Assembly (NCBI GenBank): GCA_002372175.1
Contig: DFIS01000007.1
Coordinates: 6,518-70,517, forward strand
Direction: 5' to 3'
DNA: 64,000 nucleotides
From: Solobacterium sp. UBA3691
GTDB taxonomy: Bacteria > Bacillota_I > Bacilli_A > Erysipelotrichales > Erysipelotrichaceae
Position numbers and translations under genes: made by a program. Each line of letters starts with the position of its first letter. Positions within the stretch are counted from its first letter, which is position 1. The notes below the pieces were generated by a model. That model was not told the origin of the DNA. It saw only the letters and a list, made by a program, of their open reading frames with translations, and searched no databases. Of the stretch, positions 42,434 to 51,015 are shown piece after piece.

Positions 42434-43714
42434 ATGCTGCACACATTCGCCAGCTTTTTCAGGAGTAAAGAGATCCGTAACAAGATCCTCTTTACCCTGG
42501 CAATGCTATTGATCTACCGTATTGGATCGGCGATCCCTGTTCCGGGTGTTGATGCGGGTAAGTTATCTGCGCAGATCGCGGATAACTCGATCCTCAGTAT
42601 GATGAATCTGCTGGGAGGCGGTGCCTTCGAGAGAATGTCGGTATTTGCACTTGGTGTGGGACCGTATATTACTGCCAGCATTATCATCCAGCTGCTGAGT
42701 ATGGATGTTATCCCTGCGCTGACTGAATTATCCAAGTCCGGACAGACAGGCAGAACAAAAATCGATAAGATCACCAGATACTTCGGTGTTGTCCTGGCAT
42801 TCGTGCAGGCCTTCTCGATGGTATATGGGTTCGATCGTCAGTACGCTATTCTTGAGAGCACAACGGTCTCCTCATACTTGTACACAGCAACGATTCTGTG
42901 TGCCGGCACTCAGTTCCTCATCTGGATCGGTGACCGCATCAGTATGAAGGGTATCGGCAACGGTATTTCGATCATTATCTTCGCAGGTATCGTAAGCAAC
43001 ATTCCTGCACAGTTTGCTCAGGTGTTCAATATTCAGGTCAGCGGATCATCTCAGGGTGCCGTCTTCGGCGGTGTTCTGCAGTTCGTCCTCTACTGCATAC
43101 TGTATCTGGCAATCATTGTGGGTGTTGTGATCATGCAGCTGGCAGTCAGAAAGATTCCGATCCAGTATACTTCCAGCTCCAATACCCGCGGCAATGATAT
43201 TACGTATCTGCCGTTCAAGATCAATTCCGCAAGTGTTATTCCTGTCATCTTCGCTAACTCGATCATGATGGCACCTCAGATCATTCTGAGCTTCATTAAC
43301 ACGAATGCGTACAACAAGGTCAGCAATTTCCTGAGTTTGCAGAGACCTGTCGGATTGATCATCTATGCTGTACTGACATTCCTGTTCACCTTCTTCTACA
43401 CTGACCTGCAGGTCGATGCGGAAAAGGTGGCAGAAAACTTAAGTAAGAGCGGTGCTTACATTCCCGGTATCCGTCCGGGAAGTGAGACAGTGACTTACCT
43501 GCATAAGGTAATTCACAGGATCACGGTGCTGGGTGCTACAGCACTTACGATCATTGCTGTTCTTCCGTACATTGTACCAATGTTCACGTCTCTCCCGTCC
43601 TCGATTGCGATCGGCGGCACGGGTATCATCATCGTTGTCGGTGTTGCTATGGAGACAGTATCTCAGTTAAAGGGACAGCTTACCCAGAAGCAATACCACG
43701 GTTTCCTTAAATAG
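42434..43714 (+). CDS. secY: Protein translocase channel subunit SecY
   Basis: SecY forms the membrane channel for exported and inserted proteins. The 426-residue protein has about ten membrane helices, a conserved plug region (IGSAIPVPGVDAGKL near residue 35) and cytoplasmic loops that bind SecA and the ribosome. The C-terminal segment LKGQLTQKQYHGFLK is close to the standard end. It keeps its position after rplO. Confidence 0.97.
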   Translation: MLHTFASFFRSKEIRNKILFTLAMLLIYRIGSAIPVPGVDAGKLSAQIADNSILSMMNLLGGGAFERMSVFALGVGPYITASIIIQLLSMDVIPALTELSKSGQTGRTKIDKITRYFGVVLAFVQAFSMVYGFDRQYAILESTTVSSYLYTATILCAGTQFLIWIGDRISMKGIGNGISIIIFAGIVSNIPAQFAQVFNIQVSGSSQGAVFGGVLQFVLYCILYLAIIVGVVIMQLAVRKIPIQYTSSSNTRGNDITYLPFKINSASVIPVIFANSIMMAPQIILSFINTNAYNKVSNFLSLQRPVGLIIYAVLTFLFTFFYTDLQVDAEKVAENLSKSGAYIPGIRPGSETVTYLHKVIHRITVLGATALTIIAVLPYIVPMFTSLPSSIAIGGTGIIIVVGVAMETVSQLKGQLTQKQYHGFLK

Positions 43715-43722
43715 GAGTAAGT

Positions 43723-44373
43723 ATGAATCTTCTGATTATGGGTCCTGCCGGTGCAGGAAAAGGTACATTTTCTGAGAAGTTGATTGAGAACTATGATATC
43801 AGGCACATCTCTACAGGAGATATGCTCAGAGATCAGGTCAGCAGAAAGACCGAACTTGGTCTGATCGCTGCTGATTACATGAACCATGGTCGTCTGGTTC
43901 CGAGTGAGATCGTAAACAAGATGGTGGAAGTCACCCTCGGCGGTGATGAGTGTGCCAACGGATATCTGCTTGACGGTTATCCGCGTACGATCGATCAGGC
44001 TAAGGAACTTGAAGAGATCACGGAAAGGATCGGTCGTAAGATCGATGCAGTACTTGTCCTTGAAGTGGGCATTGAGATTCTCGAACAGAGGATCACAGGA
44101 CGCAGGATCTGTCCTAAGTGCGGTGCCATTTATCATATTAAATGGAAGCCGACAAAGGTCGAGGGTATCTGCGACAACTGTGGTGCGGAGGTCATCCAGA
44201 GAAAGGATGATACGCTCGAGGAACTGAAGGTCCGCATGGATGAGTATTACAAGAATACTGAACCTGTGATTGGATTCTATGAGGAAAGAGGACTGGTGCA
44301 TCGTATTGACGCATCCGGTTCGACGGAAGAAATTTTTAAAAATATTCAGGAAATACTGAAAAGTATTGTATAA
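43723..44373 (+). CDS. adk: Adenylate kinase (zinc type)
   Basis: Adk converts ATP + AMP to 2 ADP. The 216-residue protein has the P-loop GPAGAGKGT (7-15), the NMP domain with STGDMLRD, the DGYPRT motif (about 85-90) and a LID domain with four Cys (CPKC ... CDNC) that should hold structural zinc. It lies next to secY, as usual. The gene map, which normally comes next, is absent. Confidence 0.97.
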   Translation: MNLLIMGPAGAGKGTFSEKLIENYDIRHISTGDMLRDQVSRKTELGLIAADYMNHGRLVPSEIVNKMVEVTLGGDECANGYLLDGYPRTIDQAKELEEITERIGRKIDAVLVLEVGIEILEQRITGRRICPKCGAIYHIKWKPTKVEGICDNCGAEVIQRKDDTLEELKVRMDEYYKNTEPVIGFYEERGLVHRIDASGSTEEIFKNIQEILKSIV

Positions 44374-44413
44374 TCTTCTTCGGTGCGGCTTTGGCCGTAC
44401 CGAAGAGGACTTT
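44369..44413 (+). promoter_or_regulatory. Promoter-like TATAAT and 13-bp hairpin between adk and infA
   Basis: TATAAT (44369-44374) overlaps the adk stop, with TTCAGG 18 bases upstream as a weak -35. Directly after it, a 13-bp stem (44377-44389 with 44394-44406, one G-T pair, loop TTTG) is followed by GGACTTTT. The element could attenuate spc-operon read-through and restart transcription for the alpha operon. Confidence 0.5.
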
Positions 44414-44431
44414 TAAAGAAATGGAGATTGA

Positions 44432-44650
44432 ATGGGAAAACAGGACGTCATTGAAATTGATGGTATCGTCGAGGAAACACTTCCTAATGCCAATTTCAAG
44501 GTGAAGCTTCAAAACGGACACGAGATCCGCGCTCACGTTGCTGGTAAAATCCGGATGAATTACATACGCATTTTACCAGGCGATCGGGTCACAGTGGAAA
44601 TTTCACCTTACGATTTAACACGTGGGCGTATTACTTACAGACATAAGTAA
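44432..44650 (+). CDS. infA: Translation initiation factor IF-1
   Basis: The 72-residue OB-fold IF-1 blocks the A site during initiation. DVIEIDGIVEETLPNANF, HVAGKIRMNYIRILPGD and the final RGRITYRHK are typical. GGAGAT precedes the ATG. A 58-base gap with a hairpin separates it from adk. Confidence 0.97.
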   Translation: MGKQDVIEIDGIVEETLPNANFKVKLQNGHEIRAHVAGKIRMNYIRILPGDRVTVEISPYDLTRGRITYRHK

Positions 44651-44677
44651 AAACACATTTTCCAGGAGGAAACAAAA

Positions 44678-44791
44678 ATGAAAGTAAGACCGTCAGTTAA
44701 ACCTATGTGTGACAAGTGCCGGGTTATCAAGCGCAGAGGCGTAGTTATGGTGATCTGCGAGAATCCGAAGCACAAGCAGAGACAGGGATAG
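44678..44791 (+). CDS. rpmJ: 50S ribosomal protein L36
   Basis: The 37-residue protein begins MKVRPSVKPMCDKC and ends NPKHKQRQG. It has the zinc ligands (CDKC, a third Cys and a His) of the zinc-binding form. AGGAGG lies 7 bases or so before the ATG. infA-rpmJ-rpsM is the standard order. Confidence 0.96.
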   Translation: MKVRPSVKPMCDKCRVIKRRGVVMVICENPKHKQRQG

Positions 44792-44810
44792 TAAGGAGAT
44801 TAGTTAGAAT

Positions 44811-45176
44811 ATGGCACGTATAGCTGGTATTGATATTCCTGCGAATAAGCGTATCGTAATATCTTTAACCTATATTTATGGAATCGGTTTGACAACAGCG
44901 AAGAAGATCCTCGCAGACTGCGGTATCAGTGAAGATATCCGTACAAGAGATCTGACTGATGCACAGGAAACTGCTATTCGTCAGGCTGTTGACGCAATCA
45001 AAACGGAAGGTGACCTTCGTCGTGAGCGCGCTCTGAATATCAAGCGTCTGATGGAGATCGGCTGCTACAGAGGAATTCGTCACAGAAGATCCTTACCTGT
45101 TAACGGACAGCGTACACGTACGAATGCTCGTACCCGCAAAGGACCGCGTCGTACTGTTGCCAACAAGAAGAAATAG
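44811..45176 (+). CDS. rpsM: 30S ribosomal protein S13
   Basis: The 121-residue S13 bridges the subunits and contacts the P-site tRNA. MARIAGIDIPANKRI, LTYIYGIG and the basic tail RTRTNARTRKGPRRTVANKKK are diagnostic. Confidence 0.98.
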   Translation: MARIAGIDIPANKRIVISLTYIYGIGLTTAKKILADCGISEDIRTRDLTDAQETAIRQAVDAIKTEGDLRRERALNIKRLMEIGCYRGIRHRRSLPVNGQRTRTNARTRKGPRRTVANKKK

Positions 45177-45191
45177 TAGGAGGGTGTAATC

Positions 45192-45596
45192 GTGGCTGAA
45201 AACAGAAAATCAGGCAGAAGAGCCGTTCGTAAAAAGAAAGTAAGACGCAATATAACCAAGGGCGTCGCTCATATCCACTCTACATTCAACAATACGATCG
45301 TAACGATCGCGGATGAAGCAGGTAACGTTATTGCCTGGAGTTCCGCAGGTGCACTTGGATACAAGGGTTCCCGTAAGTCTACACCGTATGTTGCTCAGCT
45401 TTGTGCAGAGGCTGCAGGTAAGGCAGCTATCTTACAGGGTCTGAAGACAGTTGAAGTTAATGTTAAAGGTCCGGGTCCGGGTCGTGAAGCAGCTGTTCGT
45501 TCGCTGTCCGTTGCCGGTCTTGAGATCACAGCGATCAATGATGTAACACCTATCCCTCATAACGGCTGCCGTCCGCCTAAGAGACCTCGTGGCTAA
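45192..45596 (+). CDS. rpsK: 30S ribosomal protein S11
   Basis: The 134-residue S11 forms part of the mRNA exit platform. VRRNITKGVAHIHSTFNNTIV and the C-terminal DVTPIPHNGCRPPKRPRG are conserved. It uses a GTG start after AGGAGGG. Confidence 0.97.
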   Translation: MAENRKSGRRAVRKKKVRRNITKGVAHIHSTFNNTIVTIADEAGNVIAWSSAGALGYKGSRKSTPYVAQLCAEAAGKAAILQGLKTVEVNVKGPGPGREAAVRSLSVAGLEITAINDVTPIPHNGCRPPKRPRG

Positions 45597-45619
45597 TTTC
45601 GGAAAGGGAGGATTGTTGC

Positions 45620-46579
45620 ATGCAGAAATTTGAACGCGCTGAGTTTGAAGTTGAAGAATACGTTGAATCTGACAATTACGGGAAGTTCGTTCTTGCTCCG
45701 TTAGAGAGAGGTTTCGGTACGACGATCGGTAATGCGCTGCGCAGAGTATTATTATCTTCTCTGCCCGGTGCAGCAGTATTCTCCATCAAAGTAGATGGTG
45801 TTTATCATGAGTTCACCACCATTCCCGGTGTTCGTGAAGATGTATCCATGATCATTCTTCAGTTAAAACAGCTCGTGATGAAGATCGAAGACGACGATGT
45901 CTACACTCTGCAAATTTCCGCAAAAGGACCGTGCACAGTTACGGCTGGTGATATTCTTTGCCCTGCACAGGTTGAAGTCCTGAATAAAGATCTGGAGATC
46001 GCTCATCTTGAGAGTGATGCTTCTCTGGAAATGGAACTGAAGGTAAAGAACGGTCGCGGCTATGTTGGCAGTGACATCAACAAACAGCTGAATCAGGGTA
46101 ACTCTCAGGGTATCGGTACAGTATTTACAGATTCTATCTATACACCGATCCAGAAAGTCAGTTACGCTGTAGAGCCTACACGTGTAGGACAGGATTCCAA
46201 GTATGACAGTCTGACCATGGAGATCTGGACAGATGGTTCGATCAATCCGCAGAAGGCCATTTCCTTAGGCGCGAAGATCCTGATAGATCATCTGGATATC
46301 ATTGCCGGTATCAATGAAGATGTTCTGTCCATGGAAGATATCATCAAAGAAGGCGGAACGGAAGTTCAGAGCAAGTCTCAGCAGCAGCTGATCGAAGATC
46401 TGGATCTCTCTGTTCGTTCTTACAACTGCCTGAAGCGTGCTAACATTCAGACAGTAGAAGATTTAACGCAGAAAACCGAGGAAGAGATGATGAGAGTTCG
46501 TAACCTCGGAAAGAAATCACTGAAAGAGGTTAAGGACAAGCTCGCCGAATTAGGTCTGGGCTTCAAGTCCTTCGATTAA
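45620..46579 (+). CDS. rpoA: RNA polymerase alpha subunit
   Basis: The alpha dimer nucleates RNA polymerase assembly and its C-terminal domain contacts promoter UP elements and regulators. The 319-residue protein has an N-terminal domain (about 1-235; LAPLERGFGTTIGNALRRVLLSS) and a C-terminal domain (about 255-319; DLDLSVRSYNCLKRANI, RNLGKKSLKEVKDKL). AAAGGGAGG lies upstream. Confidence 0.98.
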   Translation: MQKFERAEFEVEEYVESDNYGKFVLAPLERGFGTTIGNALRRVLLSSLPGAAVFSIKVDGVYHEFTTIPGVREDVSMIILQLKQLVMKIEDDDVYTLQISAKGPCTVTAGDILCPAQVEVLNKDLEIAHLESDASLEMELKVKNGRGYVGSDINKQLNQGNSQGIGTVFTDSIYTPIQKVSYAVEPTRVGQDSKYDSLTMEIWTDGSINPQKAISLGAKILIDHLDIIAGINEDVLSMEDIIKEGGTEVQSKSQQQLIEDLDLSVRSYNCLKRANIQTVEDLTQKTEEEMMRVRNLGKKSLKEVKDKLAELGLGFKSFD

Positions 46580-46596
46580 TTGGGAGGAACATTGAT

Positions 46597-46956
46597 ATGT
46601 GGAACCGTAAGTTTGGAAGGACAGCTGATCATCGTAAGGCCATGTTAAGAAACCTGGCTACTTCCGTGATCCTGTACGGTCGTGTTGAAACGACAGAGGC
46701 TAAAGCCAAGGATATGCGTTCTGTAGTAGATAAGCTCATCACTCTGGGTAAGAAAGGTGACCTTGCTGCACGCAGGCAGGCAGCTGCTTATATCCGTAAT
46801 GCAGTAGATGAAGAGACAGGCAAGACTGTTGTTCAGAAGCTGTTTGACGAAGTAGCTCCGAAATATAAGGAACGCAACGGCGGATATACAAGAGTCGTAA
46901 AGACCGGTACACGTCGCGGTGATGCTGCTCCGATGGCATACATTGAGCTTGTATAG
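46597..46956 (+). CDS. rplQ: 50S ribosomal protein L17
   Basis: The 119-residue L17 (RKFGRTADHRKAMLRNLATS, TTEAKAKDMRSVVDKLITLGK, GGYTRVVKTGTRRGDAAPMAYIELV) lies near the tunnel exit. It is the last gene of the ribosomal supercluster and is followed by a strong terminator. Confidence 0.98.
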   Translation: MWNRKFGRTADHRKAMLRNLATSVILYGRVETTEAKAKDMRSVVDKLITLGKKGDLAARRQAAAYIRNAVDEETGKTVVQKLFDEVAPKYKERNGGYTRVVKTGTRRGDAAPMAYIELV

Positions 46957-46965
46957 TCAATTTGT

Positions 46966-46996
46966 AAACCTGTATGCTTGAGCATGCAGGTTTTTA
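46966..46996 (+). terminator. Terminator of the ribosomal supercluster
   Basis: An 11-12-bp stem (AACCTGTATGC with GCATGCAGGTT, one G-T) is followed by TTTTT. It ends only nine bases before the next start codon. Confidence 0.9.
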
Positions 46997-47004
46997 TTTC
47001 TATC

Positions 47005-48165
47005 ATGAGACGACTGCTGATACTGTTACTGACTATATTCATGATCGGGTGTTCATCAGAAGAAAGACAGGAGAATACACCTTCTCCTGTACCTTCCGAT
47101 ACACCGGATGTTTTTGTCGTGGATGATTCCTATACGGCTGCTGTCGTGCTGGATCATACGTTTTCATTTGTTGGTACGGATGCGACGGAGGAGTATCACA
47201 TGGATGGTGTTCTGCAGGCTGTACCAGGCGCAGAAACGGCGCATATCAGCGAGAATGTAGACAGTGCCGGCATCGTATCCAGACTGGAAGGATGGTACGA
47301 AAACGGGCGTTTATATTCTTCCTACAACGGTGTGCAATACTATGATGAGATGCCTTATGCATACGTGGAAGGTATCCTGCTGGTACCTGTAGACAGGACG
47401 GTGATCAGTGAGTCAATGTGTACGGAAGTGCGCAGGGAAGAGACCGAAGCCGGAGAAAAGACGGTATATGTACTGAAGCAGGAAGAGGCACAGAAGCTGT
47501 TCACAGGAAGATATGATATCTATGACTTGTCAAAAAGCAGTCAGTTCAGTGTCAGTACAGGAACGGTAACGCAGACGGAAAAGAACGGAGAACTGGTCGA
47601 ACAGGCCGCAGACTTCACGATGGAGATGAACTACTCTGGCAATCCTGCACAGGTGGATTATCACTCCGAAGTCAGGATCCTGATGCGCGGAGAAACTGCG
47701 GTAAATATTACCGGGGAAATGAGAGAGACTTTTGCGTCATATGTATCCTATGAAGATATCGATGCCTCGGATATCGATGACTATACCGCGGACGACAGTG
47801 CCGAAGCGACAGTGGCAGGGACCTTCCGCAAGCGTCTGGTCAACCGTCTGAACTATAAAGATGAAGGAAACGATGTCTATACTTCGGAGTATAACGAAGG
47901 GGAATCGTATACTGTGGATTTCCGTAATCATCTGTTTACCTACAGGAACCGTACGAGTACATATGTCTATAACTGGAGCAGTGACAGCGGCGGCTTTGGC
48001 TCTGCCTGTGTATATGATTTCAGGCGGGAGGCCGGCAGTGACAGCTGTCAGGAGTCCGTTGTCGAAATGATCCGGAATGTAAAGATATACTTTGAACTGG
48101 AGCTGTATTACTGCGGTCTTTCCCTGGAGGACCTGACAGCAGAGGCGGAGGGCGGAAATGGCTGA
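47005..48165 (+). CDS. Uncharacterised lipoprotein
   Basis: The 386-residue protein starts with a lipoprotein signal (LLILLLTIFMIGC, lipidated Cys16) and a Ser/Pro-rich linker. Two similar beta-rich halves follow, each with acidic residues and YxSxxN-like turns. No named domain is recognised. It would sit on the outer membrane face. Its start, just behind the supercluster terminator, has no clear ribosome-binding site and no promoter I can see. It overlaps the following glycosyltransferase gene by 8 bases, linking it to the surface-glycan run. Confidence 0.78.
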   Translation: MRRLLILLLTIFMIGCSSEERQENTPSPVPSDTPDVFVVDDSYTAAVVLDHTFSFVGTDATEEYHMDGVLQAVPGAETAHISENVDSAGIVSRLEGWYENGRLYSSYNGVQYYDEMPYAYVEGILLVPVDRTVISESMCTEVRREETEAGEKTVYVLKQEEAQKLFTGRYDIYDLSKSSQFSVSTGTVTQTEKNGELVEQAADFTMEMNYSGNPAQVDYHSEVRILMRGETAVNITGEMRETFASYVSYEDIDASDIDDYTADDSAEATVAGTFRKRLVNRLNYKDEGNDVYTSEYNEGESYTVDFRNHLFTYRNRTSTYVYNWSSDSGGFGSACVYDFRREAGSDSCQESVVEMIRNVKIYFELELYYCGLSLEDLTAEAEGGNG

Positions 48166-49759
48166 CACAAAATCTCTGATCAGTGTGATCATCCCTGTAT
48201 ACAACGTGGAGGAGTATATCGACATCTGTCTTGAAACAGTCGTAAACCAGACATATCAGAATCTTGAAATACTGCTGATCAATGACGGATCAACAGATGG
48301 ATCTTCTGCCAGGTGTCATGCCTGGGCGGAGAAGGACAGCAGGATCAGAGTGATCGATAAAGAAAATGAAGGTGTAGCCGCAAGCAGGAATCTCGGTATT
48401 GAACTGGCATCGGGAGAATATATATCGTTTATCGACCCGGATGACTGGGTGGATCTGCAGTATTTTGAAAAGCTGTACAATGCGCTCACGGAGAATGACG
48501 CAGACCTTGCGGAGTGTGATCTCTGGCGGTATGACAATCGAACGGGAAAGAAGATCTACCGGACCTGTTACGGTGTGATGGGTGTTCCGTATACGCTTCG
48601 CCAGCATATGAAATACGGTCCTACAGCGACATATAAAGCCCTCTCACGCAGAGAACTCTGGACACGGAACCATGTACGCATGCCTTCCTGTTCGTTTGAA
48701 TCACCGGCTGTATATGCGCTGGTGCTGGCATTGTGCCGGAGAATCGTCAACGTCCGTGAACCGCTGTACTGGTACCGGAGATTCCGTGAGAATTCACTGA
48801 TCGAGACAGGCTACGGCAATCCTGACGGAAGTGCGAATCTGACCCTGGGTACGGAAGCCATGCGGTATCTGATCTCTGAGTTTAAGCGCTGCGGGCTGTA
48901 CGAAGAGTACAGGGACACTCTGGAAGGCACGGTCAAGTACCGGCTCAGTGATATTCTGGCAACACAGTTCCACCGCCGCCGTCCCGAAGACTATCATATC
49001 ATCCGGGATAACTATTACCGGCTGCTCGAAGAGGAGTTCCCGGCATCGGACAACAGTAAGTACATCACCTGGGGAGGATACAATCTGAACCGTATCCTCG
49101 TACATATGAACCTTCTGCATGATCCTTCCTGCAGATTTAATTTCTCCAGTCTGATCAGTCTTCTCGGTACAGGTATGCCGCAGGCAGAGTGCAGACATAA
49201 AAACAGATACAGGCAGATGATGGTACAGCGGGATATGCGGCAGACATTCTGTCAGACGCTGCGGGAAGAGAAGCCGGCGTACATCTTTCTGGATCTGATC
49301 GATGAACGCTTTGATATCCTGAAGACAGCAGATGCGTATATCACCTGCAGTGACGCATATGAAGGTATTGCGGAGGAAGACAGACCCGGCGGGGAAAGGA
49401 TATCCTTCTTCAGTCAGGAACGTACAGATCTCTGGAAACAGGCATTTGACAGGTTTGCGGCATACGCAGCGGAAAACAAGGCAAGGATCATCGTCTTTGA
49501 GAACTACCTGTCGGAAACCGTCGGTGATCTGCAGAGCAGGCACGATTTTGAGGAAATATCTGAAATCAGGCATATTAACTGTGTGTTACAGGAGTATTAT
49601 GATTATGTGAGAACCCGTTATCCGATGATCACAATGATCAGCGGTGCCGGTATGCCTGAATACTTCACGGATAAGAATTATGAATACGGTGCTGTACCGT
49701 CACATCTGAATGAGATCGTGAATCGGAAACTTGCTGAGAAAGCAGAGGAAATGTTATGA
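48158..49759 (+). CDS. GT2 glycosyltransferase with C-terminal DUF6270-like domain
   Basis: The N-terminal 230 residues are a family 2 glycosyltransferase: VSVIIPVYN-type start, NDGSTDGS nucleotide-binding loop and DPDD metal motif (93-96). Such enzymes transfer a sugar from a nucleotide sugar at the inner membrane face. A helical middle follows. Residues about 375-530 resemble the DUF6270 group often fused to or near surface glycosyltransferases (IFLDLIDERFDIL, then a late HLNEIVN segment). The 533-residue length fits this two-domain form. It overlaps its neighbours at both ends (8 and 4 bases). Donor and acceptor are unknown. Confidence 0.88.
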   Translation: MADTKSLISVIIPVYNVEEYIDICLETVVNQTYQNLEILLINDGSTDGSSARCHAWAEKDSRIRVIDKENEGVAASRNLGIELASGEYISFIDPDDWVDLQYFEKLYNALTENDADLAECDLWRYDNRTGKKIYRTCYGVMGVPYTLRQHMKYGPTATYKALSRRELWTRNHVRMPSCSFESPAVYALVLALCRRIVNVREPLYWYRRFRENSLIETGYGNPDGSANLTLGTEAMRYLISEFKRCGLYEEYRDTLEGTVKYRLSDILATQFHRRRPEDYHIIRDNYYRLLEEEFPASDNSKYITWGGYNLNRILVHMNLLHDPSCRFNFSSLISLLGTGMPQAECRHKNRYRQMMVQRDMRQTFCQTLREEKPAYIFLDLIDERFDILKTADAYITCSDAYEGIAEEDRPGGERISFFSQERTDLWKQAFDRFAAYAAENKARIIVFENYLSETVGDLQSRHDFEEISEIRHINCVLQEYYDYVRTRYPMITMISGAGMPEYFTDKNYEYGAVPSHLNEIVNRKLAEKAEEML

Positions 49760-51006
49760 ACGAACAGGTCAAAGTATCTGTAGTTATACCTGTATATAAT
49801 GTTGAAAAATATCTTCCGGCCTGTCTGGACAGTGTTCTTGCGCAGACATTGTCTGAGATCGAGATCATCTGTGTGGATGACTGCTCACCGGATAACTGTC
49901 CGCAGATCCTCGATGCATACGCAGAAAGGGAAGAAAGAGTAAAGGTTATCCATCTTGAGAGGAATTCCCAGCAGGCATTTGCCAGAAACCGCGGTATGGA
50001 GATTGCCCGCGGTGAGTATCTGTACCTGCTTGATTCCGATGATATGATCAAGCCGGAGACCCTGGCGGAATTGTATGAAACCGCGAAGAAAGATGATCTG
50101 GACGGTATTTTCTTCGACTCGGAAGTGATCTTTGATTCACCGGAGCTGAAAGAGAACTACCAGAACAAATACCAGGCACGCAGAAACGGGAAATACGAGG
50201 ATAAAGTCTGCGGCGGTGAAGAACTGCTGCGGGCATTTATGACAAATGATGAGTGGACATGTTATATACAGAGACAATTCTGGAAAATGGCATATCTGCG
50301 CAGGGAGAATATCTGTTTCCCGGAAGGCCATGAACACGAGGATGAGACCTTTGCGTTTGAGGCATTGATCGCGGCAGAACGTGTGCGGTATATTCCGGCA
50401 GCGTATTTTATCCGCCGCTACCGTGAGAATTCCGTCATGACATCGCCTGTAGCGCCGAAGAACTTCTACGGGTATTTCAAGTGCTACGGGGAGATGATCA
50501 GATTTGTACGGGACAGAGGCATCAGCAGTCCGGCTGCCGAGTTCAATATCGCCAGAATGTATGAGCGGATGACGAAGTTCTATCCGATCCTGAGTGAGAC
50601 GTATGATCTGGAACAGATGTTTACGGGAAAGGATCTGGACCTGTATCTGTTCTTTAAATATGCAATGGAGACCCGGGGATACTATGATGTGATCAGCCCG
50701 CGTCTGGCCAGAGAACTGAAGACAAAGAAACACGTGTATCTGTACGGTGCCGGCGCTATTGCCAGACAAGTGCTGGGCAGACTCAGGGACTACGGCATTG
50801 TACCGGAGCGTATCCTTGTCAGCAGTCACGAGAAGAATCCCGCAGAGCTGCAGGGCATACCCGTGATCACGGTCGATGAGATCGATCAGAAAGATATCTA
50901 TGTTGTTGTTTCTGTCACCAGAAAATTCGCGGATGAGATATTTGCGGTATTGGACGCAAATCATATTCCGTATGCATACAGAAGAAAGTACCAGTTTGTT
51001 GAGTAA
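49756..51006 (+). CDS. GT2 glycosyltransferase with C-terminal Rossmann-like domain
   Basis: The 416-residue protein has a GT2 domain (1 to about 230; VSVVIPVYNVEKYL, VDDCSPDN and DSDD at 93-96) and a helical region. A C-terminal domain (about 318-410) begins with the nucleotide-binding-like turn YLYGAGAIARQVL and resembles the Rossmann-type domain found with LicD and teichoic acid enzymes. A similar domain starts the protein encoded at 55167. It overlaps the previous gene by 4 bases. Confidence 0.87.
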   Translation: MNEQVKVSVVIPVYNVEKYLPACLDSVLAQTLSEIEIICVDDCSPDNCPQILDAYAEREERVKVIHLERNSQQAFARNRGMEIARGEYLYLLDSDDMIKPETLAELYETAKKDDLDGIFFDSEVIFDSPELKENYQNKYQARRNGKYEDKVCGGEELLRAFMTNDEWTCYIQRQFWKMAYLRRENICFPEGHEHEDETFAFEALIAAERVRYIPAAYFIRRYRENSVMTSPVAPKNFYGYFKCYGEMIRFVRDRGISSPAAEFNIARMYERMTKFYPILSETYDLEQMFTGKDLDLYLFFKYAMETRGYYDVISPRLARELKTKKHVYLYGAGAIARQVLGRLRDYGIVPERILVSSHEKNPAELQGIPVITVDEIDQKDIYVVVSVTRKFADEIFAVLDANHIPYAYRRKYQFVE

Positions 51007-51015
51007 ACAGATATC

